A stretch of DNA of 64,000 nucleotides. Source: Kibdelosporangium sp. MJ126-NF4. GTDB taxonomy: Bacteria > Actinomycetota > Actinomycetes > Mycobacteriales > Pseudonocardiaceae. Under the pieces are notes generated by a model. The model did no database searches, was not told where the DNA came from, and saw only the letters and a program-made list of their open reading frames with translations. Position 1 is the first letter of the stretch; each line of letters starts with the position of its first letter. The stretch spans positions 465,063-529,062 of the forward strand of contig NZ_CDME01000006.1 of assembly GCF_000826545.1 (NCBI RefSeq). The letters are read 5' to 3'. Position numbers and translations under genes: made by a program. Positions 41,993-50,987 of this stretch are shown in pieces.

Positions 41993-44239
41993 GGCAGCGG
42001 GCACAGGCGAAACAGTGAAGTCGGGCCGCTCGGCGGCCGGGTGCACGAACGCCTCGGCGCCACGCGGCAGCCCGATCTCCACCGTGTTCGGGCTGATCTG
42101 GCGATACGGGAGGTCGTGGCCGGAGGAATCCCGGACCGCGATCTCCCCGGCGATGTCGTGCCGGATCACGCATGGCGCGCCCGCTTCGCTGAACACGCGC
42201 AGCCAGCGCGTCCGGCCGTCGGTGCGTTCGGCGCTCAGCAGGAACGCGCCCTGGGTGCGGAAGTTCTCGATCGCCACATCCGGCCACGGCACGGCGGGGA
42301 ACACGCGGACGACCTCGCCCCAGCTCTGGCACAGCATGTCGTGCACGGACTGCGCCGCGGACAGCGGGGTTTCGATGACCGGGCCGGACTCCTTGTACAT
42401 CGTGTTCGGCTGGACGAACCGGCGCAGCAGTTCGCCGAGGTAGAAGGCGGCCTTGTCGCCGCGGAGCATCTGCGCGGAGATCGAGGCCGCGCCGGTGAAG
42501 CTGTAGCCCTGCAACGCGCCCTCGAAACTGATCCAGTGGTTCAGTGACGTCTCGATCAACGCCCGGTTCGCCGGTTGTTCCCAGGTGACCTCGTACAGCG
42601 GATAGACCTGCAACAGGTGCGAGTAGTGCCGGTGCGACTTGGCGAACGGCACCCCGGCGCCGATCATGTAACCGTTGGCATCGACGGCGTACGGAGCCAG
42701 CGTGGCCAGCACATCGCGCCACCGTGGCGCGAGCGGATCGTTCGGCGCGGCCGTCAGCAACGTCGCACAACCCCAACGGATCAGCGCCAGGTCATAGGTG
42801 CAGTCGGGCGCGTTCTCGCCGTACTCAGGGGAGAACGTGAACGGCAGATGCAGCTTGCCGTCCGAACCGCGGGTGAGGAAGTGCAGGTAGTAGCTGATCG
42901 CACCGCGCAGCAACGGCACCAGCACATCGTTGAGGATGCGCTGGTCCATGGTGTGCCGGTAGGACAACCACACGTTGTGCAGCGCCCACGTGAGGTTGCC
43001 GACCTCCGGGGTCGGCGAGGCCTGGCCCGGAATCCCCACCGCGAACCCGGATGTGCCTGATCCGGCTCCGTTGAGCAGGCTCATGTCGGTCGTGCGGGGT
43101 ATGCCGTAGGAGTCGGCGCGGTAGGGCGCGGCGACCTGGTCGCGCAGGTTCTGCCGGAACGCGTCAAGCGCGTACGTGACCGCGTCCAACTCGAGGTGGT
43201 TGGCACCGTGGATCAGCCAGTACTCCAGCTGTACGTTCAGGTTCCACCAGGTCGCGGGCCATGGCGTCGGTTCGAGCCACGGGCCGCACGTGGCCATCAC
43301 CGGCGCGTCCCGCCGAGCGGCCGACGCGACCTTGTACAGCTGGATCCAGTAGAACGCCTGAAGCCGCGAGTCCGAAATGGACATAAAGCTGCGCTGGTAG
43401 TAGCTGTGCCACCAGTCCTGGTGGTCGCGAACCAGGGTGGACAGCGGGGTGACCGTCCGCACGGCCCGTTGCGCCTGGGCCGCAGCGGTTTTCGACGGAT
43501 GCGACCACGCGACGGACGTGTACAGCGTCCGCGTGGAGCCGCGCGTGACCTCGCGCCACGCGGTGACGTGCTCGCCGCCTGCGTGCAGCGGCTGGACAGC
43601 GAGCCGGACGTCGCCGTTGGTGTGCAGTTGGGCAGGCGGGTTCTCGGTGTACCCGGCGGGCGGCGGCTTGCCGAACACGGGATCGGCGCGTGGGCTGACA
43701 GCCTTGGCGGGATGGAAAACCCACTTGAACGCGCGTTCGCCCGCCGACGGTATGACCTCGACAACGAGCAACGACCGGACACTGTGGACAACCGCGCGCA
43801 ACGCCATGCTGCCCGCGGACGTGGTGAGAGTGCCGCGCAGCTCGGCGTTCCACAGGTCAAGACGCCAGTCCAGCGCGGTGATCGTGCCGACCGGCTCAAG
43901 GGTGAAGTACCCGATCGGCAGCCTGGCCAGGCCGAACAGCGAGCCGAACTCCGGCCGGTGGTCCTGCACCTGCGAATGCTGGACGTTGAAGCGGATGGCG
44001 TTGCGGCCGGGCTCGGCGTAGACGCCGGAGCCGAGAAAACCGTTGCCGAGGAACGGGCCGTCGTACCAGGTTTTGGGGACACGCCGCCAGATCAGGTCCG
44101 AACCGGCGAGAAACCGCGGCCAGTCGACGCCGGTGTGGTGCGTCGGCTGCGCGAAAGCCTCGGCGGGAGAGGTGAACGCGGCACCCGCAAAGCCCGCCAG
44201 CGCGCCGGAGAGAATCGTTCGTCGGTTGAGGTCGGCCAC
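41966..44239 (-). CDS. Tat-exported GH95-like glycoside hydrolase
   Basis: A 757-residue protein with a twin-arginine signal (LNRRTILSGALAGFAGAAF) and an (alpha/alpha)6 catalytic-like region, recognisable from SPEYGENAPDCTYDLALI and SHRHYSHLLQVYPLY. It resembles GH95-type alpha-fucosidase/galactosidase enzymes in domain order: an N-terminal beta-sandwich (RVPKTWYDGPFLGNGFLGSG), then a helical barrel, then a C-terminal beta domain. GTG at 44239 is chosen because it puts the twin arginine at residues 6-7; the longer frame to 44308 is less likely. Substrate specificity is unproven. Confidence 0.75.
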   Translation of the reverse strand: MADLNRRTILSGALAGFAGAAFTSPAEAFAQPTHHTGVDWPRFLAGSDLIWRRVPKTWYDGPFLGNGFLGSGVYAEPGRNAIRFNVQHSQVQDHRPEFGSLFGLARLPIGYFTLEPVGTITALDWRLDLWNAELRGTLTTSAGSMALRAVVHSVRSLLVVEVIPSAGERAFKWVFHPAKAVSPRADPVFGKPPPAGYTENPPAQLHTNGDVRLAVQPLHAGGEHVTAWREVTRGSTRTLYTSVAWSHPSKTAAAQAQRAVRTVTPLSTLVRDHQDWWHSYYQRSFMSISDSRLQAFYWIQLYKVASAARRDAPVMATCGPWLEPTPWPATWWNLNVQLEYWLIHGANHLELDAVTYALDAFRQNLRDQVAAPYRADSYGIPRTTDMSLLNGAGSGTSGFAVGIPGQASPTPEVGNLTWALHNVWLSYRHTMDQRILNDVLVPLLRGAISYYLHFLTRGSDGKLHLPFTFSPEYGENAPDCTYDLALIRWGCATLLTAAPNDPLAPRWRDVLATLAPYAVDANGYMIGAGVPFAKSHRHYSHLLQVYPLYEVTWEQPANRALIETSLNHWISFEGALQGYSFTGAASISAQMLRGDKAAFYLGELLRRFVQPNTMYKESGPVIETPLSAAQSVHDMLCQSWGEVVRVFPAVPWPDVAIENFRTQGAFLLSAERTDGRTRWLRVFSEAGAPCVIRHDIAGEIAVRDSSGHDLPYRQISPNTVEIGLPRGAEAFVHPAAERPDFTVSPVPAASSAPWGLP

Positions 44240-44372
44240 TCTGCCACCTACCCAGGTCGGGATATACCTCCGATGTTTCACCGAAACTAGGGCGCTTCTG
44301 CTGGTCACGTCAAGTGTTGTAAACGTTTGTAAATCTGCGATGATCGGATCTATTTCCGGCTAGGCTCTGTCC

Positions 44373-44996
44373 ATGGTCACCGGGCTTCACGTGCTCGCCT
44401 TCATGGGCGTCGTCCTGCTCGCCGCGATGGCGCCAGGACCGGATTTCGTCATCGTCACCCGCCACGCGGCCGTCTCCGGCAAACGCACAGGCATAGCCGC
44501 GGGCCTGGGAATCGCCACCGGTGTCTTCGTGTGGGCAGTCGTCGCCGCACTCGGCGTGGCCAGCCTCCTCGCCGCCTCGGCCATCGCCTACACAGTCGTG
44601 AAACTCGTCGGCGCCGCCTACCTGGCCTACCTCGGCATCAAAGCACTGGTCAGCGCCTGGCGCCGCGGCGAACAGGTCCAGCTCGACGCCCGCCTGTCGG
44701 CAACGCGCCCACTGGTGGCGTTCCGGCAAGGCCTGGTCACCAACCTGCTGAACCCGAAGTGCGCGGTGTTCTTCGTCGCCCTCATGCCCCAGTTCCTCCC
44801 CGGCAGCCCCCACCTCGGCGAAACCCTCCTGCTGTCCACCGTCGCCGTGCTCGTGACCGCCGTGTGGTTCACCGTCCTGGCCAACCTGGTCGGCCTGTTG
44901 AAGCGCTTCTTCACGTCCCCCAAGGTCCGCAGAGTCATGGACAGCATCACCGGCACCATCCTGGTCGCCTTCGGCATCAAGATCGCCACCGACTGA
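44373..44996 (+). CDS. LysE/RhtB family amino acid exporter
   Basis: A 207-residue membrane protein with six helices. AAMAPGPDFVIVTRHAAVSG and RQGLVTNLLNPKCAVFF are the standard RhtB/LysE motifs. It should export an amino acid or homoserine lactone-type compound. The 3' end is 8 bp from the convergent racemase gene. Start ATG 44373. Confidence 0.9.
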   Translation: MVTGLHVLAFMGVVLLAAMAPGPDFVIVTRHAAVSGKRTGIAAGLGIATGVFVWAVVAALGVASLLAASAIAYTVVKLVGAAYLAYLGIKALVSAWRRGEQVQLDARLSATRPLVAFRQGLVTNLLNPKCAVFFVALMPQFLPGSPHLGETLLLSTVAVLVTAVWFTVLANLVGLLKRFFTSPKVRRVMDSITGTILVAFGIKIATD

Positions 44997-45004
44997 GCCG
45001 TGCC

Positions 45005-45724
45005 CTACGCCTTAGCTGCCGCTTGGGCCCGGTGGGGTGAGATGGCGAGATCGAGCGCCGCCTCGCAGTGCAGCGTGGTGGTGGCGAAGACCGGGACGTC
45101 GAGGTGCTCCTGGCTGATGCTGAGTTCGAGCTCGGTGCACCCGAGGACGATGCCTTCGGCTCCGGCGGCGACCAGTGCCCGGGCGATGTCGAGCAACAGG
45201 TCGCGGGATGCGGGATCGACTCGTCCGACGCACAGCTCGTCGTAGATGATCCGCTGAACCGTGCGGCGGTCCGCTTCGTCCGGGACGAGCGTCTGGATCC
45301 CGTGTGTCGAGAGCCGGGCGCGGTAGAACGGTTGCTCCATTGTGTACTTCGTGGCGAGCAGCCCCACGCGCGTCACGCCGGTGGCGTCGACTGCCTCGGC
45401 GGTGACGTCGCCGAGGTGCAGTACCGGGATCGTGACGGCATCGGCGACCTCGTCGTAGACCTTGTGCATCGTGTTCGTCGCGATGAGCACGAATGACGCA
45501 CCTGCCGCCTCCAGTGACCGCGCCTCCTGGGCCAGTACCTCTGCCGCGGTGGCCCAGTCGTCGTTTGCCTGCATCCGCGCGATCGGCGCGAAGTCCACGG
45601 TCGCCACCCGCAGCCGAGCGGAGTGCAGTCCGCCGAGCCGGGCCCTGGTTCCCTCGTTCAGGAGGCGCAGGTACTCCGCTGTCGACTCCCAGCTCATCCC
45701 GCCGATGACCCCGATCAGTTCCAT
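45005..45724 (-). CDS. Broad-specificity Asp/Glu racemase (YgeA/L-DER type)
   Basis: A 239-residue PLP-independent racemase (IGVIGGMSWESTAEY, ATNTMHKVYDE, GIVLGCTELEL). The first catalytic cysteine of ordinary aspartate racemases is replaced by threonine (Thr83 in ATNTMH), while the second cysteine is kept (Cys196 in GCTE). This is the arrangement reported for E. coli YgeA-type L-Asp/Glu-specific racemases. Start ATG 45724. It is divergent from the LysR gene at 45798, which probably controls it. The neighbouring LysE exporter may act on its product. Confidence 0.85.
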   Translation of the reverse strand: MELIGVIGGMSWESTAEYLRLLNEGTRARLGGLHSARLRVATVDFAPIARMQANDDWATAAEVLAQEARSLEAAGASFVLIATNTMHKVYDEVADAVTIPVLHLGDVTAEAVDATGVTRVGLLATKYTMEQPFYRARLSTHGIQTLVPDEADRRTVQRIIYDELCVGRVDPASRDLLLDIARALVAAGAEGIVLGCTELELSISQEHLDVPVFATTTLHCEAALDLAISPHRAQAAAKA

Positions 45725-45771
45725 GACGCCCAGGGTCGGCGACCGCATCCGAAAGGAAAAGTGTGATTTCG

Positions 45772-45786
45772 TGACAGCACCTGTCA
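45772..45786. promoter_or_regulatory. Dyad in the racemase/LysR divergent promoter
   Basis: Perfect inverted repeat TGACAG-CAC-CTGTCA in the 73-bp intergenic region between the racemase gene (start 45724) and the divergent LysR gene (start 45798). It is a candidate LysR site, although it is not the simple T-N11-A form. Confidence 0.5.
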
Positions 45787-45797
45787 GCATTCGTGAC

Positions 45798-46694
45798 ATG
45801 CGGTCACTGCTCGACCTCGACCCACGGAGCCTCGTCGTGCTCCACCTCGTCGAACGCACCGGCTCCATGTCGGCCGCGGCCCGTGCGCTCGGCTGGACGC
45901 ATCCGGCCATCAGCCAGCACGTGAAGCGACTGGAACGGTCCGCGGGCCGCACCCTGGTCGAGCGGCACGGGCGCGGAGTCCGGCTCACCTCAGCCGGAAC
46001 CGTCCTCGCTGGTCACGCGGCCGACATCGCCGCCGCGTTGACCGCCGCCCGGGACTGCTTGGCCGACTTGACGCGCGGCCACGCGCCACGGCTGCGGGTG
46101 GCCGCCTTCCCGACCGCGTGTGCCACTCTGCTGGTCGACGCCATCACCAGCGCGGAATCCGACCTGCAGGTCGATGTGCGCCAGGCTGAACCGCCCGAGG
46201 CCCTGGCCGCACTGGAAGACGGGTCGGTCGACCTGGCGGTCACCTTCCACGATGAGCCGCCGCTGGATACGGGAGTGACGATCCTCGGACGTGATCCCGT
46301 CCTCGTCGCGTTGCCTTCCGCGCACCCGCTGGCGTCGAGGCAAACCGTCGCCGTGCAGGATCTGGAGTCCACCACGGTCATCGCGGGGTGTCCGGTCTGT
46401 CAGGAACGGTTCCTCCGTCATTGCGCACGGCAGTCCGTCCGTCCTGCTCTGCACAGCCAGGTCACCGACGACTACGTGTTGATGCAGGCCATGGTGGCGG
46501 CCGGTCAAGGCGCGGCCATCCTCCCTGGCCTGGCCCTCACCGCGCACCGGCGCCACGACATCACCGCGCTCGCCCTGGACCCACCGCTACACCGCGAGAT
46601 CGCGGTCTGGCTGCCAGCCAAGCGAGCCGTCGTGCCCGCCGCTCGGCAACTGCTCAGTGAGCTGACCCGCCTCGCTCCCACCGTGCTGACGTGA
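45798..46694 (+). CDS. LysR family transcriptional regulator
   Basis: A 298-residue LysR regulator: a winged helix at residues 5-60 (MSAAARALGWTHPAISQHVK) and a C-terminal substrate-binding fold (about 90-298). ATG 45798 is chosen since it places the helix-turn-helix normally and leaves a divergent promoter. The target is likely the racemase gene opposite. It overlaps the convergent hydrolase gene by 41 bp. The inducer is unknown. Confidence 0.87.
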   Translation: MRSLLDLDPRSLVVLHLVERTGSMSAAARALGWTHPAISQHVKRLERSAGRTLVERHGRGVRLTSAGTVLAGHAADIAAALTAARDCLADLTRGHAPRLRVAAFPTACATLLVDAITSAESDLQVDVRQAEPPEALAALEDGSVDLAVTFHDEPPLDTGVTILGRDPVLVALPSAHPLASRQTVAVQDLESTTVIAGCPVCQERFLRHCARQSVRPALHSQVTDDYVLMQAMVAAGQGAAILPGLALTAHRRHDITALALDPPLHREIAVWLPAKRAVVPAARQLLSELTRLAPTVLT

Positions 46695-47514
46695 CCAGCC
46701 ATTCGAAAGCTTCGGCCGCGCGGTTGAGGACGGAGATGTGGCCGTCGCCGGGGCTGCGGCGGAGTTCGGCCGTCGGGCACTGGGAGGCGAGCCATTCGCT
46801 GTGGGTTATGGGGATCAGGCGGTCTTCCTCGCCGTGTAGCAGGAGCATGGGGGCGGTGATCTGTGTCGGGTCGCAGCCCCATGGGGTGACGTAGGCGAGG
46901 TCGTCGTCGATCAGGCCGTCCGGGCCTGCCTTGATCGCAGGCTCGACAACGTCGTGGAGCCAGGACTGTGTGCCGGACAGCGCTTCATGGTCGGCGGGGG
47001 TGAATATGTCCGGGTCGAACTCGGCTGAGGCCTCGTACTTTTCCTTGACCGCGCGTCCGGCTGCGGCTGCGCGCAGTGAGTCGGCGCTGCCAGCGGCCAT
47101 CGTGTCGAACCAGTCGAGGCCGGGCGCGTCGAAGGGCGCGACGGTGGCCAACGCGGCCACGGCGACTACGCGGTCCTGCAGTTGGGCAGCGGTGGCGACG
47201 GCGTGTGAGCCGCCGCCGGAGTGGCCCATCACCGCGAACCTGTCGATGCCCAGGGCATCCGCGACCACGCTGACCAGTTCCGCGGCGGAACCGACTGTCC
47301 GGCCGGGCACCGGTGTGGAGGTGCCGTAGGCGGGCCGGTCGTAGGAGACCCAGCGGACGTCCAGGCTTTCGGCCAGTGGCAGCAGGGGCGTGGGCGGTGA
47401 GCCGAGGTTGGGTGTGCCGTGGTGCCAGAACACCGTGTGTCGCGCTGTGGCCGGGCCGGTGTCGTAGACGTGCAGAACCTGCCCGCCGGGCAGGGAGAGA
47501 TCTGTGGTGGTCAT
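46654..47514 (-). CDS. Alpha/beta hydrolase
   Basis: A 286-residue hydrolase with oxyanion HHGTPNLG (about 31-38), nucleophile GHSGGG (Ser99), an acid in HGEEDRLIP and a catalytic His in GDGHISV. It lacks a signal peptide. The ATG overlaps the VWA gene stop by 4 bp (47511-47514), so it is probably the last gene of the SWIM-MoxR-VWA unit, or is at least cotranscribed with VWA. Confidence 0.85.
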   Translation of the reverse strand: MTTTDLSLPGGQVLHVYDTGPATARHTVFWHHGTPNLGSPPTPLLPLAESLDVRWVSYDRPAYGTSTPVPGRTVGSAAELVSVVADALGIDRFAVMGHSGGGSHAVATAAQLQDRVVAVAALATVAPFDAPGLDWFDTMAAGSADSLRAAAAGRAVKEKYEASAEFDPDIFTPADHEALSGTQSWLHDVVEPAIKAGPDGLIDDDLAYVTPWGCDPTQITAPMLLLHGEEDRLIPITHSEWLASQCPTAELRRSPGDGHISVLNRAAEAFEWLVTSARWERGGSAH

Positions 47515-48659
47515 TTGCCGACGGCCATGCCTTCCTGTTCCGCCCAGGCCGCCACGTCTTCCCGGCGGAGGGCTGTTGCCAGCAGGTCAGGGAATGCGTC
47601 CGGGGTGCAGGCGAAGGACGGGGCGCCCAGTGCCGACAGCTGTGCGGCGAGTTCGTGGTCGTAGGACGGTTTGCCGCTGTCGGACAGGGCAAGCAGGACC
47701 ACGACCATCACGCCGCTGGCGACCATTTCCCGGACGCGGCGTCGCAACTCGACCTCCACGCCACCTTCGTAGAGGTCGCTGATCAGGACCACCACGGTGT
47801 CGGCGGGGCGGCGGATGTGCTGCTGGGCGTACGCCACCGCGCGGTTGATGTCCGTGCCGCCGCCGAGTTGGGTGGAGAACAGCAGGTCGACCGGGTCGTC
47901 CAACTCCTCGGTCATGTCGACGACCTCGGTGTCGAACACGACAAGGCGGGTGCTGACCGCGCGCAGCGAGGCCAGCGTCGCGCCGAACACAGCCGAGTAC
48001 ACCACGGACTCGGCCATCGAGCCGGACTGGTCGACCAGCAGGATCACGTCCCGCAGCGCCGCGCTGCGGGACTGGCGGTGCGAGCCGATCAGGCTTTCCA
48101 CCACGAGCGTGCGCTGGTCGGGTTGGTAGTGCCGGAGGTTGGCCTTGATCGTGGCGTTCCAGTCCACATCGGACATCCGGGGTCGCCTGGTCCGCCGGGA
48201 CCGGTCGATCGCGCCGGTCACCGCCGCGATCAGCTTGTCGGCGAGCTTGCGTTCGATCTCCTCGACCACCTGGCGGACCACCGCTCGCGCTGTTTCCCTT
48301 GTCCGGGCCGGGATCGCGTGCGACAACGACACGAGCGTGCCGACCAGGTGCACGTCCGGCTCGACCGAGGACAGCAACTCCGGTTCGAGCAGCAGCTTGG
48401 TCAGGCCGAGGCGTTCCACCGCGTCCCGCTGCATGACCTGCACGACGGACTTCGGGAAGTACGTCCGCACGTCACCGAGCCAGCGGTGCAGCTTGGGCGA
48501 ACTGGCGCCGAGCCCGGCGCCGCGCTTGCCGTCGCTGTCGCCGCCGTACAACGCGGTCAACGCGCTGTCACGACGGGCATCGTCCTCGCCGAGACCGGAC
48601 AGCTGATCGGCCTCCGGCCCCAGCAGCAGCCGCCACCGGCGCAGGCGTTCGTCGGTCAT
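47511..48659 (-). CDS. VWA domain protein (MoxR-associated, YehP-like)
   Basis: A 382-residue protein. The N-terminal about 190 residues are helical (MTDERLRRWRLLLGPEADQL and onward). The C-terminal VWA domain has a complete MIDAS (Asp210, Ser212, Ser214 in LVDQSGSMAE, and a downstream Thr in GGGTDINRAV). VWA proteins of this type bind metal and pair with MoxR AAA+ ATPases; the ATPase here is at 50987-52078. Start ATG 48659 rather than a longer frame to 48776. The gap to DUF5682 is 141 bp with no clear terminator. Confidence 0.88.
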   Translation of the reverse strand: MTDERLRRWRLLLGPEADQLSGLGEDDARRDSALTALYGGDSDGKRGAGLGASSPKLHRWLGDVRTYFPKSVVQVMQRDAVERLGLTKLLLEPELLSSVEPDVHLVGTLVSLSHAIPARTRETARAVVRQVVEEIERKLADKLIAAVTGAIDRSRRTRRPRMSDVDWNATIKANLRHYQPDQRTLVVESLIGSHRQSRSAALRDVILLVDQSGSMAESVVYSAVFGATLASLRAVSTRLVVFDTEVVDMTEELDDPVDLLFSTQLGGGTDINRAVAYAQQHIRRPADTVVVLISDLYEGGVEVELRRRVREMVASGVMVVVLLALSDSGKPSYDHELAAQLSALGAPSFACTPDAFPDLLATALRREDVAAWAEQEGMAVGK

Positions 48660-48800
48660 GCTGTTCCGCCTCCCCGAATTTTTGCGCTTGGTCACCTTGG
48701 GCTGGCACCCGTTCAGTTCGGTGCGTACTGGTGGTTGGCTTGCGCCACGTTCCCCTGAGGTGCGGTTGGGTGCCACGTGGCCCGCGTTGGATCTTGGGCG

Positions 48801-50987
48801 TCATGCTCCCGCCCTGTCATACAACCCACGGACGAACTCGACGAGTCGCGCGGTGCGCTCCGGGTCACCGTCGTCGGCCACCAACACGGCCGACCCGCCA
48901 CCCTTGCCCACGCGTTCGGCCAGCGTGCGGCGTTCCGGCCCGGAGAAGTTGGAGATCGCGCGCCGCAGCAACGGCAACGCGTCCTCGAAGGCCTCGTTCG
49001 GCAACCCGGTGAGCCAGTCGTCGACCAGGCCCAACAGCCGTGGGTCCGCCGCGAGACGGACCGCCGAGCCGCGCAGGAAGCCCGCGACGAACGACGTTCC
49101 GGCAGCGGCGACTGACACGGCTCGCTGCATCCGGATGGCGACGGCCTCGGTGTCCAGCCGGTCGTCCTCCCACAGCACCCGCGTCGCTCGCCCGGCGGGC
49201 AGGCCGTGCGCTGGCGGATCCGTGCGGACGAGCCGGTGCAACGCCTCCCACCAGCCCGCAGAGTGTTCCTCGTCCGCGGCCAGCACGACGGCCTCATGCG
49301 CCTGGTCCAATGTCGACAAAGCGACTTCGGCTGTGGCGTCGTCGATTCCGTGACACGCCATCGGGAGACCAGCGGACCCACGCGCGAGCAATCCGTGCAT
49401 GGCCGCCCGGAGCAGCTCGGGGTCGGTGCCGCGCACCGATCCATATCGGACGGTCGACGCCAACGCGGGCAACGCCTGCAACAACTCGAGCGCGTCCGTC
49501 GCCGCGGCGGCGCAACGGTCCAACGCGGCCCGTGCCGCGGTGACAGCGCTGACGAGCTCACACGCGACCGACTCCCGCAGCACCTCGGCTGCCTCGGCGA
49601 CCGTCTCGGCGGACTTGGCCCGCTCCAACAGCACATGCTCGGCGGCGCCCTCCACAGTGGCGCCGTGCCGAGCGGCCGCCGCGACCGCGACGGCAAGACC
49701 GGGATCCCACTGGACCTTCCACGCCTCGGCGAACGTGCCGAGCGTGGTCGTGTCGTCCGGCTCGCCCCAGCGCACATCCAGCACGTGCAGCTGACGCAAC
49801 AGCCGAGACCGGCCACGGTCGATGTCCCGCCGCAGGTCGAGCCGCATGCTCTTCTCGGCTGCGGCCGCGGGCATCCTCAGCTTGCGCTGCAACCGCTCCA
49901 GGTCTGTGGCCAGCGGCGAGCGGGGCACACCGTCGCCGACAGCCCCCAGCTCCTCACCGACGACGAGCTTGTCGTGCACGATCCGCAGCCCGACATCGTC
50001 ACCGCCGCACAGCACGGCCAACGCGGCCTCGCTGACCTCGGACAACCCGGGCGACGGCCGACCACGCATCGCGGCGAGCGTGTCCGCCAGCCGCACAGCT
50101 TCCACGGCACTCGCGGTGGACGCGGACAGCCCCTCCTCGCGCAACACGTGCGAGGTGCGCGCCATCCAACGCGGGATCGTGTCGTTCGGGTACTCCCACA
50201 GGTGGGCGTACCAGCCCGGTGACGCCACGCCCGCGCCATAGCCGGACGTCGCGGCGAGACGGCCGTGGCTCCACGGCACCCAACTGCCCGCGATCTTCCG
50301 CTTCGCCAGGCCTTTGACCAGGTCCGCGTCCGCCTTGGCGGCAGGAAGTTCACGCAGGGCCGGGACGTGCCAGGCGCCGCAGACCACCACGATCGGGCCG
50401 TCGTAGTCCGTCAGCGCCTTGCGCAGGACCTGGCGCATCCACGCCTCACGCTGCAGCGTCCGCTGGTCGATGGTGTCCGCGAACTCCTCGCGCAGCGCCG
50501 TCATCGCCTCGGTGATCGCCGCCGCGAGCTGCGTCGGCTCCGCGCTGGAGTGCTCGACCACGTCCTCCCACCAGCGCTCCGGGTCGTCGAACCCAGCCGC
50601 TTCGGCGAGCACACCGAGCGGGTCCACCACCACTCGCTCGACGTCCTCGATGGCGGTTTCGCGCGCCAGCGAGATCCCGGCGGGCAGGTCCGCGAAGCGC
50701 ACGTCGACGTTGTGCCGCTCGCCCCACGTCAACGCCTGCCACTCGGGCGAGAACCGCGCGAACGGCCAGAACGCCGCCTGGGACGGGTCCGCCGCGTCGT
50801 GCAGCAGCAACGCCACCGGCGGGATCAGCGCGCCGACGTGCTCCACCAGCCCGTCCGCGTCCGGCGGGCCCTCCACCAGGACGACCTGCGGGCGCACGGC
50901 GTCGAGCGCGGCACGGACCATACGGGCCGAGCCGGGACCGTGGTGCCGGATGCCGACTAACGTCACCCGGTCGGGAATGGGTTTCAT
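48801..50987 (-). CDS. DUF5682 protein with TraB/TIKI-like motifs
   Basis: A 728-residue protein of unknown function. The first 210 residues carry the motif set of TraB/TIKI/ChaN-like folds: GIRHHGPGS (residues 12-20; His15/16), VVLVEGPP (Glu39), REAWM (180-184) and VVVCGAWHVPAL (His207). The remaining 500 residues are helical. I infer a metal-dependent hydrolase-like N-domain. It overlaps the MoxR stop by one base (TGATG), so translation is coupled. ATG 50987 is the start; 15 upstream codons are open but belong to the MoxR gene. Confidence 0.82.
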   Translation of the reverse strand: MKPIPDRVTLVGIRHHGPGSARMVRAALDAVRPQVVLVEGPPDADGLVEHVGALIPPVALLLHDAADPSQAAFWPFARFSPEWQALTWGERHNVDVRFADLPAGISLARETAIEDVERVVVDPLGVLAEAAGFDDPERWWEDVVEHSSAEPTQLAAAITEAMTALREEFADTIDQRTLQREAWMRQVLRKALTDYDGPIVVVCGAWHVPALRELPAAKADADLVKGLAKRKIAGSWVPWSHGRLAATSGYGAGVASPGWYAHLWEYPNDTIPRWMARTSHVLREEGLSASTASAVEAVRLADTLAAMRGRPSPGLSEVSEAALAVLCGGDDVGLRIVHDKLVVGEELGAVGDGVPRSPLATDLERLQRKLRMPAAAAEKSMRLDLRRDIDRGRSRLLRQLHVLDVRWGEPDDTTTLGTFAEAWKVQWDPGLAVAVAAAARHGATVEGAAEHVLLERAKSAETVAEAAEVLRESVACELVSAVTAARAALDRCAAAATDALELLQALPALASTVRYGSVRGTDPELLRAAMHGLLARGSAGLPMACHGIDDATAEVALSTLDQAHEAVVLAADEEHSAGWWEALHRLVRTDPPAHGLPAGRATRVLWEDDRLDTEAVAIRMQRAVSVAAAGTSFVAGFLRGSAVRLAADPRLLGLVDDWLTGLPNEAFEDALPLLRRAISNFSGPERRTLAERVGKGGGSAVLVADDGDPERTARLVEFVRGLYDRAGA

